Shown: positions 1-9,564, numbered from the stretch's first letter. The stretch: DNA of 64,000 bases from Dermatemys mawii (GCA_007922305.1 ML677373.1:16377804-16441803); one strand, 5' to 3'. A program made the numbers and translations. Notes: generated by a model not told the origin, from the sequence alone.

Positions 1-420
1 GACCCCGCCTATTCCTGACGGGAACCTTTTTCCCCCCCCCCCCGCCGGAGCCTCCCCCGAGCAGGGCCCCCCGACACAAAGGAGCGAAGCCCCGACCGGG
101 CCCCCCTCCGTTGGCCCAAAGTAGGTCACTCCGCGCTCCCACGTGATCCCTGCCGAGCTTCGATGTGACGGGCGAGGCTACCAACCAGAGCGCGACTTTC
201 AGGTTCGCGTCTGCCCAAGCCGGTCCAACATGATTCGGGCGGGCAGCTGTGAGCAGCCTGATGGAAAGCCTGACTTCCTGCTCCTTTAGAAGACGAAGAA
301 GTATATAAGAGGAGCAGGGCAGAAATGGGAATGGACCACACTAGCGAGAATGAAACTGAGAGTAAAAATAAGAACAAAAAAGAGATCTGAACTACAGAGC
401 TGCCCATGTTATAACGTCAC
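1..420. other. GC-rich segment followed by a TATA-like motif, unclassified
   Basis: The first 290 bases are markedly GC-rich, with C-runs. They are followed by TATATAAG at 302-309 and then A-rich DNA. This layout resembles the 3' part of an LTR or another retroelement promoter cut off by the window edge, but no terminal repeat, primer-binding site or coding remnant is visible. The open frame on the minus strand here looks like a by-product of composition. Class unknown. Confidence 0.3.
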
Positions 421-601
421 CAAACTAAAACAGATGACAATATCACAAGAGTTCAGAATTGTACAAATAGATGTCAGGCATTAAAGATGAAGATTATGGA
501 ACAGTAAACGGCAAATGGAAACAAGTAAAAGAAGGTCTCACTGAAACTTGTGAAGAAGTGCTGGAGTTCAGGAAAAAACACCATAAAGGAATAGAATCAG
601 A

Positions 602-648
602 GAGGTAACCGTGTTAGTCTGGATTTGCAGAAGGGGCAAAGAGTCTTC
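602..648 (+). repeat. Fragment of a dispersed repeat (shared with 21122-21243)
   Basis: The stretch contains CGTGTTAGTCTGGATTTGCA, which matches the start of the longer copy at 21122-21243 (ATGTTAGTCTGGAATTGCAG). Only the first ~45 bases are recognisable. The family is abundant in turtle genomes from memory; its transposon class is not certain to me. Confidence 0.5.
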
Positions 649-1194
649 GTTAGTTTTCAAGGTGCCATAATAAATAGTTATCTGAGGATACATGGCAGAG
701 AATAGGTGAAAGATACAAAATTAAACCGAAAGTAAATCAAGCAAGAACACAGACACAGTGACTCCAGGAAGAAAATGCTGTCAAGAACAAAGAGGCCCCC
801 CAAAGTGCTAGGAAAGACAAATGAGAATTTATAGACAAAATGGTAAAGGATGCACAGACCTCAGCCACATAGAATGACACAAAGACATTGTCCAACATCA
901 TTGGACAGAACCATATGTATGGATTTATACTTACTTGGCTGTAGTCTGTTTGAAAAATAGCCTCCTTGAACACTTCTGTGCTGACCCAAGATTTTGTGAT
1001 GAAAACACCTGGATAAGGAACATAAACGTTCACTAACTGAGTTAATTTTTACCTGGGAAGCAAACAAAAGGTTTTCTGTATGGAAAAACAGTGATCTGCC
1101 GTGGTCTTTTGTCATTATATACAAATACCTTTTTTCTTTTGGCGAATCTGGTAGGAATTAATATTCAAAACACACTGGAAGAGGTGGGGTGGAG

Positions 1195-1301
1195 TGGGGG
1201 CGGGGCCAGGGGCAGTCAGGGTGTATGTCAGTGATGCGGCCCTCACGTCACTGTACTAGTCCTCATATGGCCCTCGTAGTCATTTGAGTTTGAGACCCCC
1301 T
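1195..1301 (+). repeat. End fragment of a hAT-like repeat ('TTTGAGACCCC' terminus)
   Basis: The segment ends in GAGTTTGAGACCCCCTG, the type of terminus seen in sauropsid hAT-like elements whose other end reads CAGGGGTCTCAAACTC. The left end is not resolvable. It abuts the inverted-repeat element beginning near 1297. Confidence 0.35.
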
Positions 1302-1951
1302 GATCTACACTATGAGCTAGGGCTGTGATTCCCGGCTCGTGTGGACACATTCTCACTAGCTCTCATCTGAACTGGCATACTAAAAATAGTAGCATAGATG
1401 CAGTAGCCTGGGCAGTGACAGCAGCAGTATGGGTTAGCCACTTCAAGTACAAACCCACCTGAACCTTATGACACTGCTGCCCATGAATCTTATGACACTG
1501 CTGCCCATGTACTGTGGCTTTACTATTATTTATAGCAGCGGTTCTCAAACCAGGGGATCGCAACCCCCTGAGGGTTCGCCGTCCGCTTCTCGGTTGTCGT
1601 GAGTTGCTGGCGCCACTGAAAAGCCACCGAATGAATTACTTCCTCATTCGGTGGCTTTTCGGTGGACACGGAGAGCATTCTTGAAGTGATTATTTTTGCT
1701 TTCAGGGCACACTTGGGAGCGCTCGGCATGACCGCCGAAAAGCCGCCGAATGTAGAAGTAATGCATTCTGCGGCTTTTCGGCGGACATACAGGGGTCCAC
1801 GGAGCTCCGGAAGAAATGAAAAATGGGTCATGGTGGCGGCAAGTGTGAGAACCGCCCATTTATAGCATGCTAGTTCAGATGAGAGCTAGCACAAGTATAT
1901 CTATGTGAGCTCAGAATCGCACCCCTCGCTTGGAGTGTAGACATATCCTAA
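1297..1951. mobile_element. Inverted-repeat DNA element ('TCTACACT' type), split by a nested hAT MITE
   Basis: The left arm (ATCTACACTATGAGCTAGGG, then CTAGCTCTCATCTGAACTGG) reappears inverted in the right arm (AGTTCAGATGAGAGCTAGCA, then TTGGAGTGTAGACATATCC). This gives a pair of long terminal inverted repeats. The arms are separated by the 322-bp element at 1536-1857; with that removed the host element is about 330 bp. It is non-autonomous, with no transposase remnant. Confidence 0.65.
1536..1857. mobile_element. Nested hAT-type MITE with perfect 8-bp target-site duplication
   Basis: The element starts CAGCGGTTCTCAAAC and ends GTGTGAGAACCGCCC, so the termini are inverted repeats. It is flanked by ATTTATAG at 1528-1535 and 1858-1865, a perfect 8-bp duplication as expected for the hAT superfamily. 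The interior carries repeated hairpins built on GCCGCCGAA/TTCGGCGG (about 1615-1790). No coding capacity is seen. It inserted into the older element at 1297-1951. Confidence 0.75.
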
Positions 1952-4577
1952 GAAAGGGGAGAAGATGATGTATCTGGAAGCGCAGGTCTAAGTGCTGCAT
2001 ACTTGTGCAGCATGTTTTCCCTGGATGCTGGCCCAGCTCTGCTGGCTAGTCCTTAGATGGGAAGGAATGACTTTTCCCTTCCCCTGTCCCTTTCAGTTAA
2101 TTTTCCAGTCCCTGCATGCTGCGATCTCAAAGACTGGGATTATACATGGCCCCTGGACCGTTTTGTTGCTACTCTTCGTACTACACTTATGCAGGTTTAG
2201 ACACAATTTGTTCGTAGGAGGTTTTCATGCTTCATGGTGTCAAATAATGAAAGAGACAAGCTTGGGTCTTACTATATGTAATTCAATATCCTATTTCATC
2301 AGATTTCATTGAGTATATTTTGCGTTAGGTGAATAATAACCATAACAAAGTTCATTAGTTTTTCTCTTCCTTCTTGAGCTTTTGTATCTTAATTCCAAAT
2401 GAATATTGTTTGTCATTGGTGGTTCCCAGATTCTCCATTACCTTTGCATCTAATATTTCTGTTTATCCTCGTTGCTTAATACCAAATCTCATAAAGGTTC
2501 CCTTTCTTATTTATGCACATATTGAATAGAAAATCATTCCTGTACCAGATATGCACGCAACACTGCCAATCATTTTCCTCCTCTTAATGTCGTTTACTCT
2601 GTACTTATGTAATTAAAGTCTCTAGTAACTAGCAATTTGGCCATTTTATGCACTGGTGCCATGTGTGCAATCATTTAATAATCCAGTTGTTCTTTCTCGT
2701 TGGGTGGCTTCTAATATGCTATGCTGCTATTATCATGTTACTCCTTAAAACATCTCTAATCTCAAACTGTGGCTCTGTGGCATGTCATGGTTTTTTCATA
2801 TCCTCTTTTTAATTGTTTTCCTTAATTATGTTAATGCTATTCTTTCTTTCTCTGAAACACCAGATAATCACTTTAAATTCCTAGGTTTTGTCTAGGCCAA
2901 CACTCTCATACGCTTTTGGTTCAAGGTTGAGATTTATTGAGAGCTTGTGGGTTACTGCTAATTTTAGCCGGATTGTTTGTATAAATACCCATCAAAGTGC
3001 CTAGAGTAATAAACAGACACCCTTTTAATAGATTTTTTTTAAATAATGGCCATTCAAAAGCACAGAGGTTATGAAAATGTGATGTGTACATCTTTATAAA
3101 GAAATGAATAGATTAAGGAGAATATAATTTTTCAGTTTTTTTAGGTATATAAGGAATGTGAAATAATTAAGGGACTGAGTCTGAGGAAAGTTTAATAGAG
3201 CTAAATAAGCAACAGTATAGCTTGGCTAAGTGATAACCAATCAGGCTGAGAAGTAAAAGATATAAGTGATTACAGGTATTTGAAGAGTATAAACCCCAAG
3301 GGTGGAGTGGAACTGTTTAAAAGGGGCAAACATAGTGAGTGCTTTGACCCAGTGATGAGGGGTAAAAACCTATGTGGACCAAAAAAAAGTGTGTGGGGGG
3401 GGGCTGTAACTGAGAGTAGGGTCACAAAAATTAAAGATGAGAAAGCCCCACCAGGAAAATATAGATGGGAGATCAAGAAACCTTCCTAATGGTGAAATCT
3501 GTGGAATAGTCTTCCACGGTATGTCCTGAAAGGAGCAATCCCTTACTGGAAGCAAGATGAACTAAAAGATCTGTTTGGTCTCTTTCATATCTAATTACAT
3601 GAGAGCTACAAAATAAAAAAGCTGTAGAGTGAAACTGTGAAGCATGATACCATGGTAGTACCTAGATACCAGAATGATTTGGGTGCTTCATAAATAGACT
3701 AGTTAAATATAGTGTCACTTCACCTACGCCTCATCTAGCATTCTCATGGGTCATCAAAATGAGACCCCAGTGCAAAAAATATTGTTGGGGGGGAGGGGTT
3801 AACTGTAAAAATGTCTCTCAGTCCACTGAACTAAACTTTGTTACAAACAAGAACTATTATGTTTGTTACTGACTTTGGGGTGAAGAGAGGGACTTGCTTA
3901 GCTGCACAAATAGACTTTAAAAGTTCTGTTACACTAGCATCTGCCAAGAGCTAGATATACTTGGTCCTTCAAATTCCCCAACAGGGAGTGAAGTCATGGT
4001 TGGAGTGTGAACCAACAGGTACAGGAATGTTCCCAGGTAGGAATAATTAACAATAGGAATCACCACCTTCACAATCAGCAGCATTCTGTTCTGTCCCAGC
4101 TATGAGCTGATCTCATCCACCGCTGCTCCAGATGTTTTCTTTCACTTGTCTTTTCAGTGTTTGCGGCTCTTTCAGGGGTCTCAGGAGTCCTGCATTATTT
4201 GCTGTTTTTCCTTTAGCGTTGCAGAGAAAAGCTTAGGAAAAAATGGACCCTAAAGGCTCAAAAACCTAAAGACAAAGAAAGAGAATCCAACTTTTTTTTA
4301 TTTTTAAGCTCATGTTAAGCCAACTGTTGTTTTCGTTTGGGTATTTTTGGTGGCCTGACTCATGATTTTCGGCTGCTTGGGGTTGACAATACTATATACA
4401 TTTCTCTTTCAATCCAGTGGAAGCTCAGGGCAGGAACGTGTCAACACCTCATCCCACAGGAACCTAAATAATCCTCTCACCCTTGTCTGATGAGTCCCAT
4501 TGCAATGTTGACATTTGCAAGTAAGCTTCTGTGCAGGTATGAAAGTTTTTTGCCCCAGGTGCTCTGTGGGCGCCTTC
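1952..4577. other. Upstream intergenic DNA, no gene seen
   Basis: AT-rich DNA with no recognisable coding exon, tRNA or complete repeat. Open frames are short and have no family resemblance. I see only a few G- or T-runs (for example near 3394 and 3786). Confidence 0.6.
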
Positions 4578-4706
4578 TAGGGTGACCAGATGTCCCGATT
4601 TTGTAGGGACAGTCCCGATTTGGGGGTCTTTTTTCTTATATAGGCTTCTGTTACCCCCCACACCCCCCAATCCCTTATCCTGATTTTTTCCATTTGCTGT
4701 CTGGCA
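4578..4706 (+). mobile_element. Short hAT-type MITE ('TAGGGTGACCAGA'), copy 1, upstream of HLF
   Basis: It begins TAGGGTGACCAGATGTCCCG, followed by the family's interior (CTTATATAGGC, then a CCCC-rich stretch) and GCTGTCTGG. The right terminus (TCACCCTA) is lost, so no target-site duplication can be read. It is one of six copies in the window. Copies at 19069, 19674, 26286 and 53115 have 8-bp duplications that place the family in the hAT superfamily. It lies about 425 bp upstream of the HLF start codon. Confidence 0.8.
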
Positions 4707-4857
4707 GTAGCAGCGGGGGAACTGACTCCACACACGTGGAAAATGCACCCCGGTGGTGACCGGAACCGCAGTTTCATTGTAACCGGAGCCCGGCGGGGGG
4801 GGGACTTAGCGGGCAGCTCCTCCCCCCGCCGGCCTACCCGGGAGCGGGGCCGGGCTT

Positions 4858-4865
4858 TGACGTCA
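4858..4865. promoter_or_regulatory. Palindromic cAMP response element (TGACGTCA)
   Basis: Exact TGACGTCA, the full-site consensus for CREB/ATF dimers, 267 bp upstream of the HLF start codon in the CpG-rich promoter. Binding is inferred from the motif only. Confidence 0.6.
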
Positions 4866-4888
4866 GTCGAGTCGGTGTCTGGCCGCAC

Positions 4889-4909
4889 ATGGCTGAGCGA
4901 ATGAGCTGA
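4889..4909 (+). promoter_or_regulatory. Possible six-codon upstream ORF in the HLF leader
   Basis: ATG at 4889 opens a frame of six codons (with a second ATG at 4901) ending at TGA 4907-4909. It is the only ATG I find between 4889 and the HLF start apart from its own internal one. It matters only if transcription starts upstream of 4889, which is unknown. Confidence 0.3.
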
Positions 4910-4950
4910 GCGGAACGTGCCTGGGCGGAGGCAGCAGCTGCCCGGCGGGG

Positions 4951-4974
4951 TGTGTGTGTGTGTGTGTGTGTGTG
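4951..4974 (+). repeat. (TG)12 microsatellite in the HLF promoter/5'UTR
   Basis: Twelve uninterrupted TG units embedded in G-rich DNA 158 bp upstream of the start codon. Such tracts are length-polymorphic and can adopt left-handed DNA; an effect on HLF is not shown. Confidence 0.9.
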
Positions 4975-5131
4975 GGGTGGTGGTGTGGGGTTGGCAGCGG
5001 GGGCGAGAGCAGAAGAGGCCGGGGACGCTCCGGCCAGGACTGATCGCGGGCGCTGTCACGTCTCTCCCCCCTCCAGCCTCACGGAGGATCGCTAGAGATT
5101 TTTCGGTTCCCTTTTCAAAGCGACCGAGAAG

Positions 5132-5237
5132 ATGTCTCGCCCTCTGCACCTGAACCCAACTTTCCTACCTCCGACTTACGGGGTGCTGAAATCCCTGCTG
5201 GAAAACCCCCTCAAGCTGCCGCTCAGCCACGAAGACG
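5132..5237 (+). CDS. HLF: HLF coding exon 1 (residues 1-35, N-terminus)
   Basis: HLF is a nuclear PAR-family bZIP activator (with DBP and TEF) that binds TTAYGTAA sites as homo- or heterodimers. The family acts in circadian output, liver gene expression and haematopoietic stem cells. This exon opens MSRPLHLNPTFLPPTYGVLK and continues through the conserved LLENPLKLPL block, closely matching vertebrate HLF. It ends GAAGACG before the donor GTGAGG, leaving phase 1. I chose the ATG at 5132 because the triplet that is the first ATG in human HLF (Met-Glu-Lys-Met) is ACC here (5123-5125), GAG and AAG follow, and an in-frame TAG lies at 5093. The Kozak position -3 is A. The predicted protein is 292 residues against 295 in human. 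Confidence 0.95.
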
Positions 5238-6997
5238 GTGAGGCGCAGAAAGTTGCTTCTATCTAATTTTTTTTGGAGGGGGTGGGATGGGGGGGGGGGG
5301 CGAGTCGCATGATGTTAAATGCAGGGTGACCCCACAGCAAGGGTGAAAAATCAGGACAGAGGGTAGGGGGTAATAGGAATCTATATAAGAAAAAGACCCC
5401 CAACATCAGGACTGTCCCTATAAAATCAGGACATCTGGTCACTCTAGAATTGCAACATCCTATTGTAACTCCTTAGTCCCAAATGCATGTCAGGATGATC
5501 GTGCCAAGCCACTGTGTTGCCAATGCAGAATTCCACTGTTTCATCTGTTCAATAAATTTCCTCTTGAGAGTTGTGCAGAGTTAGAAAAGCAGATGTAAAT
5601 AGGAAGAAATCTGCCTACCACTCAGCTGTGAACCCCAGCAAGGTTTAGCTTTATCAAAGAGATTCGATTCCTTTTATTCCTTAGTTAAAGCCAGTATGAT
5701 ATGAATGATAAACACGATCAGTAAGTAATGAAAGGCAACTGACTTTCTTTTGAATCAATGCACAGCAATCCCTTTCAAGTTAGGGGGCGGGCACTAAACT
5801 GTATATCTTCTAAAAATGAATATAGAAGATAAATTCCATATATACTGAATGAAGATGGAAGGAGCTGAGAGAACATCTTCAAAATTTCCTTCCAGAAAGG
5901 AGTATATGTACTGGGTGACTGAAGTTTGACCATTTTGGGGGTTTTGTGACAATTTTACTTCCTGACTTTACACCCGTTTTTTAAATGAGTGTATGTAAAA
6001 CGTATTTGGGTGAATGGTAACTAATAAGAATTTTAAAGCTGAAAAGTTGCAACTTATGCTTTTGGGGGATGATAAGATAATGCAATCATAATAGGATTTT
6101 ATCAAGTGTTGTTTTATTACAAAAATGCGTGTTACTTAGAAAACATACCCATGTCCTGCAACATCTCTGAATTCTGTTTCTAAAGGGAATATAACTATAA
6201 AATATAATAAGTTAGACTCTAACAAATCAAGGGGCTAAATCTTCTTAAAATGTATGGTACATTAGTGTCTTGTTAATTTTTATTAGGAGTTTAAAACATT
6301 TATTTCCTAAGTAAGAGTGAATAAGGGCATTATGTCTTTTTTTTTAATTAGTGGATTCTTAATATTTTAGTCTGGCATTTTTCTTAATTTATTTACCTGT
6401 TTTTACATCTTCTGAGTGTATTTATCCCAACATATTTTAATCATTATTGTAAACATATACAGCAGAAAATAAAGTAGCTTAACATTATTTTTAATTCTAC
6501 AGACGATAGGTATGCTGTAGTATTACTTATTATGGTCCTGATTCTGCAGTCTCAAAGCAAGCAAAACAACTCAGGCTCAATGGCTGATTTGTTGAGGACT
6601 GCAGGATTGGGCCCTTTTGTGTAATAATGTTAAGGTATTTGGGGGGTTTAGATGAAAACTGTTCCTTTCAAACACATACCTGGCACTTTCTGCCCTGTAA
6701 CTTCCTTTGTGGATTAGTACAGACGCTCTCAAGAAATCTGTGAGCATTTATTTAAAGCTCACACTGAATGCTGCTGAATTGTTAACTAAAATAGACAGAA
6801 TGATGAATATATGCTTACATTTAGTTCATGGTCATTTGGTTTGACCTTTTAATTCTGTTCCAGATGAAAAGAATCAAAAGCCTTATGAATGTGATGAGAT
6901 GCTAGGTTCTTACAATAGGAGAAAGTGAAAAGTATCTTCTTGAAAATAATAATTATTAAGGACTCGGCACTTACATCTTTATTGTGTTTTTTATAAG
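5238..6997 (+). other. HLF: HLF intron 1
   Basis: GT-AG intron of 1,760 bp, phase 1. The donor is GTGAGG and the acceptor TTTTTTATAAG. It opens with G-runs and contains the MITE copy at 5322-5446. The remainder is AT-rich, with no further repeat or exon that I recognise. Confidence 0.9.
5322..5446 (-). mobile_element. Short hAT-type MITE ('TAGGGTGACCAGA'), copy 2, in HLF intron 1
   Basis: This is the inverted orientation of the family. It starts CAGGGTGACC, passes GTGAAAAATCAGGAC and CTATATAAGAAAAAGACCCC, and ends AGGACATCTGGTCACTCTA. The flanking 8-mers do not match, so the insertion boundary is degraded. It lies 84 bp downstream of exon 1 and faces copy 1, which sits upstream of the promoter. 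Confidence 0.8.
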
Positions 6998-7333
6998 CAT
7001 TTGGTAAAGAAAAAGACAAAGAAAAGAAGCTAGATGATGACAGCACCAGCGCCTCAGTCCCACAGTCAGCTTTCTTGGGGCCCACGTTATGGGACAAGAC
7101 GCTGCCATACGATGGAGACACTTTCCAGTTGGAATACATGGACCTGGAAGAATTCCTCTCAGAAAATGGAATTCCGCCCAGCCCAGCCCAACATGACCAC
7201 AGTTCACACCAGCCAACTCTCCAGCAAACTACCTCAGCAGCACCCTCTGTCATGGACCTCAGCAGCAGAGCATCTACATCAGTCTCTCCGGGCATGGTGT
7301 CTCAAAATTGCATGCAGAGTCCAGTCAGACCAG
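6998..7333 (+). CDS. HLF: HLF coding exon 2 (residues 36-147, activation region)
   Basis: The 336-bp exon begins after TTATAAG at 6997 and ends CCAG before GTAATC, with phase 1 on both sides. The split codon with exon 1 gives Ala36. It encodes a charged lysine/aspartate stretch (39-50), then [16 protein letters not shown] (61-76) and the acidic-hydrophobic segment [20 protein letters not shown] (74-93). In mammalian HLF that segment lies in the transactivation region. A Ser/Pro/Gln-rich tail (94-147) follows and is the least conserved part. The frame is intact, with no stop or frameshift. An open frame in the neighbouring reading frame (7034-7369) is a shadow. Confidence 0.95.
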
Positions 7334-8126
7334 GTAATCAGCAGTAAGGTCGTCCCTAGAGGTTCTTAAATGAGCCACGCAAACAAATGAAAAAAGTAAA
7401 TAATTTATTTCTCACTGCGTGATTAACACTGGCAACACAGAGAAGTTCAACATGAAGCAAATCATTGTCAGGGCCACTAATAATGAGGGCTGTCAAGCGA
7501 TTAAAAAAATTAATCATGATTAATTGCACGATTAAAAAGATTAAATGCACTATTAAACAACAGAATACCATTTATTTAAATATTGTGGGTGTTTTCTACA
7601 TTTTAAAATATTTTGATTTCAGTTACAACACAGAATACAAAGTGTACAGTTCTCACTTTATATTTATTTTTATTACAAGTATTTGCACTGTAAAAAAAAT
7701 CAAAAGAAATAGTGTTTTTCAAGTCACCTAATACAAGTACTGTAGTGCAATCACTTTATGATGAATGTAGAACTACGTGAAAAAAACCTGCATTCAAAAA
7801 TAAAACCATGTAAAATTTTAGAGCCTGCAAGTCCACTCAGTCCTACTTCTTGTTCAGCCAATCACTCAAACAAACAAGTTTGTTTACATTTGCAGGAAAC
7901 AATGCTGCCTGCTTTTTGTTTACAATGTCACCTGAAAGTGAGAACACTTGGCACTGTTGTAGCTGGTGTCGCAAGATATTTAGGTGCCAGGTACTCTAAA
8001 GATTCATATATCCCTTTATGCTTCAGCCACCATCCCAGGGGACATGCGTCCATGCTGATGGTGGGTTCTGCTCAATAACAATGCAAAGTAATGTGGACCA
8101 ATGGATGTTCATTTTCATTATCTGAG

Positions 8127-8324
8127 TCAGATGCCACCACTGAAAGTTGATTTTCTTGGTTCGGGTTCTGTAGTTTCCGCATTGAAGTGTTGTTCTTTTA
8201 AGACTTCTGAAAACATGCTCCACACCTCAGATTTTAGAAGACATTTCAGATTCTTAAACCTTGGGTCAAATGCTGTAGCTATCTTTAGAAATCTCACTTT
8301 GGTATCTTCTTTGCGTTTGTCCAC
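8127..8324 (-). pseudogene. hAT transposase remnant, 'DPRFK' region
   Basis: The minus-strand frame includes KVRFLKIATAFDPRFKNLKC, like the conserved LDPRFK block of hAT transposases that precedes the C-terminal dimerisation domain. It is only about 65 residues and lacks the catalytic DDE context. It is in opposite orientation to the dimerisation remnant at 8507-8731, so the interior has been inverted or reassembled. Confidence 0.7.
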
Positions 8325-8506
8325 TCTCCCATGAAAGTGTTCTTAGAATGAACAACATATGCTGGGTCATCATATGAGACAGCTGTAATATGAAATATAT
8401 GTCAGAATGCAGGTAAAATAGAGCAGGGGATTTACAATTCTCTCCCCAAGGAATTCAGTCACAAATGTAATTAACACATTATTTTTTTTTAACAAGCCTC
8501 ATCAGC

Positions 8507-8731
8507 ATGGAAGCATGTCCTCTGGAATGGTGGTCGAAGCATTATGGGGCATGTGCGTGTTTAGCGTATCTTACAAGTAAAGACCTTGCAATTCCGGCTA
8601 CAAAAGTGCCATGCAAATGCCTGTTCTCACTTTCTGGTGACATTTTAAATAAGAAGAGTGCAGCATTATCTCCTGTAAATGTAAACAAACTTGTTTGTCT
8701 TAGCAATTGGCTGAACAAAAAGGAGGTCTGA
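8507..8731 (+). pseudogene. hAT transposase remnant, C-terminal dimerisation domain
   Basis: The frame reads PLEWW, then LTSKDLAIPATKVPCKCLFS and LSGDILNKKSAALSPVNVNK, ending in a leucine-rich tail. This is the characteristic hAT C-terminal family dimerisation region (PxxWW, LAxKYLxIPATSVPSERxFS, LxPxxVxxLxFLxxN). The usual SER before VFS is degraded to CKC. The upstream transposase is missing on this strand, so it is a non-functional remnant. Confidence 0.85.
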
Positions 8732-9564
8732 GTGGACTTGTATGCCCTGAAGTTTTACATTGTTTTGTTTCTGAGTGCAGTTATGTAACAAAAAAAAATC
8801 TACATTTGTAAGTTATACTTTCATGATAGAGATTGCACTATAGTGCTCGTATGAGGTGAATTGAAAAACACTGTTTCTTTTGTTTATCATTTTTACAGTG
8901 CAAATATTTGTAATCAAAAATAACATACACTTTGATTTCAATTACAGCACAGAATACAATATGTATGAAAATGTAGAAAAACCTCCAAAATATGTAATAA
9001 TTTCAATTGGTATTCTGTTTTGTTTAACAGTGCGATTTAAAACTGCGATTCATTTTTTTTAATCAAGATTAATATTTTTGACTTAATCGTGTGAGTTAAC
9101 TGCGATTAATCGACAGCCCTAATAATCTGGAAAAATGCTAACCACCTCTGCAGGAATTTTTGCTTAAATCATGTCAAGAATCTGTGGGAATTCCACGGAA
9201 AATTGCCTGTCATCTTTTTCCTTCTGGTAACCTAGCTATTAACGGGCTAAAAATGCAAACAGAAGTAAAAATAGTAATATACAGATGCCACAATGTAAAA
9301 TGAACAGAGGAAGAAAAAGGGAGCAAGTCAGTGAAAGAGAATTTGTACAGTCAACAGGACCGTATTCATTAAGACAGAAGAGAATTCAGGGCCCCAGCTG
9401 TCATTTCAGTGGTAATAGTAGGGAGGAAGGTTCTTGTTTGTAATGATGGCCATATCATTGTATGTCCTATACTCCTGTAATATACCAGGCAAAAAGCACA
9501 CAATAAAAAAACGGATAAGTAATAGTTAAACGTCAAGCAAGAAATAAAACACAAAAATTTACGT

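Larger units (their letters stand above)
4740..5131 (+). promoter_or_regulatory. HLF: HLF promoter and 5'UTR region (CpG-rich)
   Basis: A GC- and CpG-rich block directly precedes the HLF start codon, unlike the AT-rich DNA on either side. It contains a perfect palindromic CRE (4858-4865), GC-rich boxes such as GGAGCGGGGCCGGG (4841-4854), a TG dinucleotide tract and no TATA box. The transcription start cannot be fixed from sequence. An in-frame TAG at 5093-5095 bounds the reading frame before the ATG at 5132. Confidence 0.75.
7485..9120. mobile_element. Rearranged hAT transposon fossil in HLF intron 2
   Basis: The termini are inverted repeats: the left end reads AGGGCTGTCAAGCGATTAAA and the right end GCGATTAATCGACAGCCCT. 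CTAATAAT occurs at 7477-7484 and at 9119-9126, overlapping the last two right-end bases, consistent with an 8-bp hAT duplication and slight end erosion. Long sub-terminal arms are also inverted copies of each other (about 7620-7900 against 8670-8960). Two transposase remnants lie inside, listed separately. The left end is only ~150 bp from the exon 2 donor. Confidence 0.85.

Noticed and set aside
1662..1865. Paired open frames on both strands with repeated EKPPN motifs
   Set aside because: They arise from the GCCGCCGAA hairpin units of the nested hAT MITE, not from a protein.
4577..5149. A 190-codon minus-strand open frame, the longest in the window
   Set aside because: It spans a MITE, the antisense of the TG tract and the GC-rich promoter. 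Low-complexity HTHTHT and proline/arginine-rich composition indicates a chance frame in GC-rich DNA.
4917..5153. A 78-codon plus-strand open frame over the HLF promoter and exon 1
   Set aside because: It begins at GTG, not ATG, runs through the TG tract and overlaps HLF exon 1 in another frame. No family resemblance.
4578..5446. Composite transposition of HLF exon 1 by flanking MITEs
   Set aside because: Outer flanking 8-mers do not match, and exon 1 is in its normal order with the rest of HLF. Two independent insertions are simpler.
7034..7369. A 111-codon open frame across HLF exon 2
   Set aside because: It is in a shifted frame relative to the conserved HLF frame and runs into intron 2. 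It is a shadow of exon 2.
8781..8788. TTATGTAA, a perfect PAR bZIP (D-box) site inside intron 2; another at 35624-35631
   Set aside because: Both lie in transposons, and about two hits on either strand are expected by chance in 64 kb. No evidence of autoregulation.
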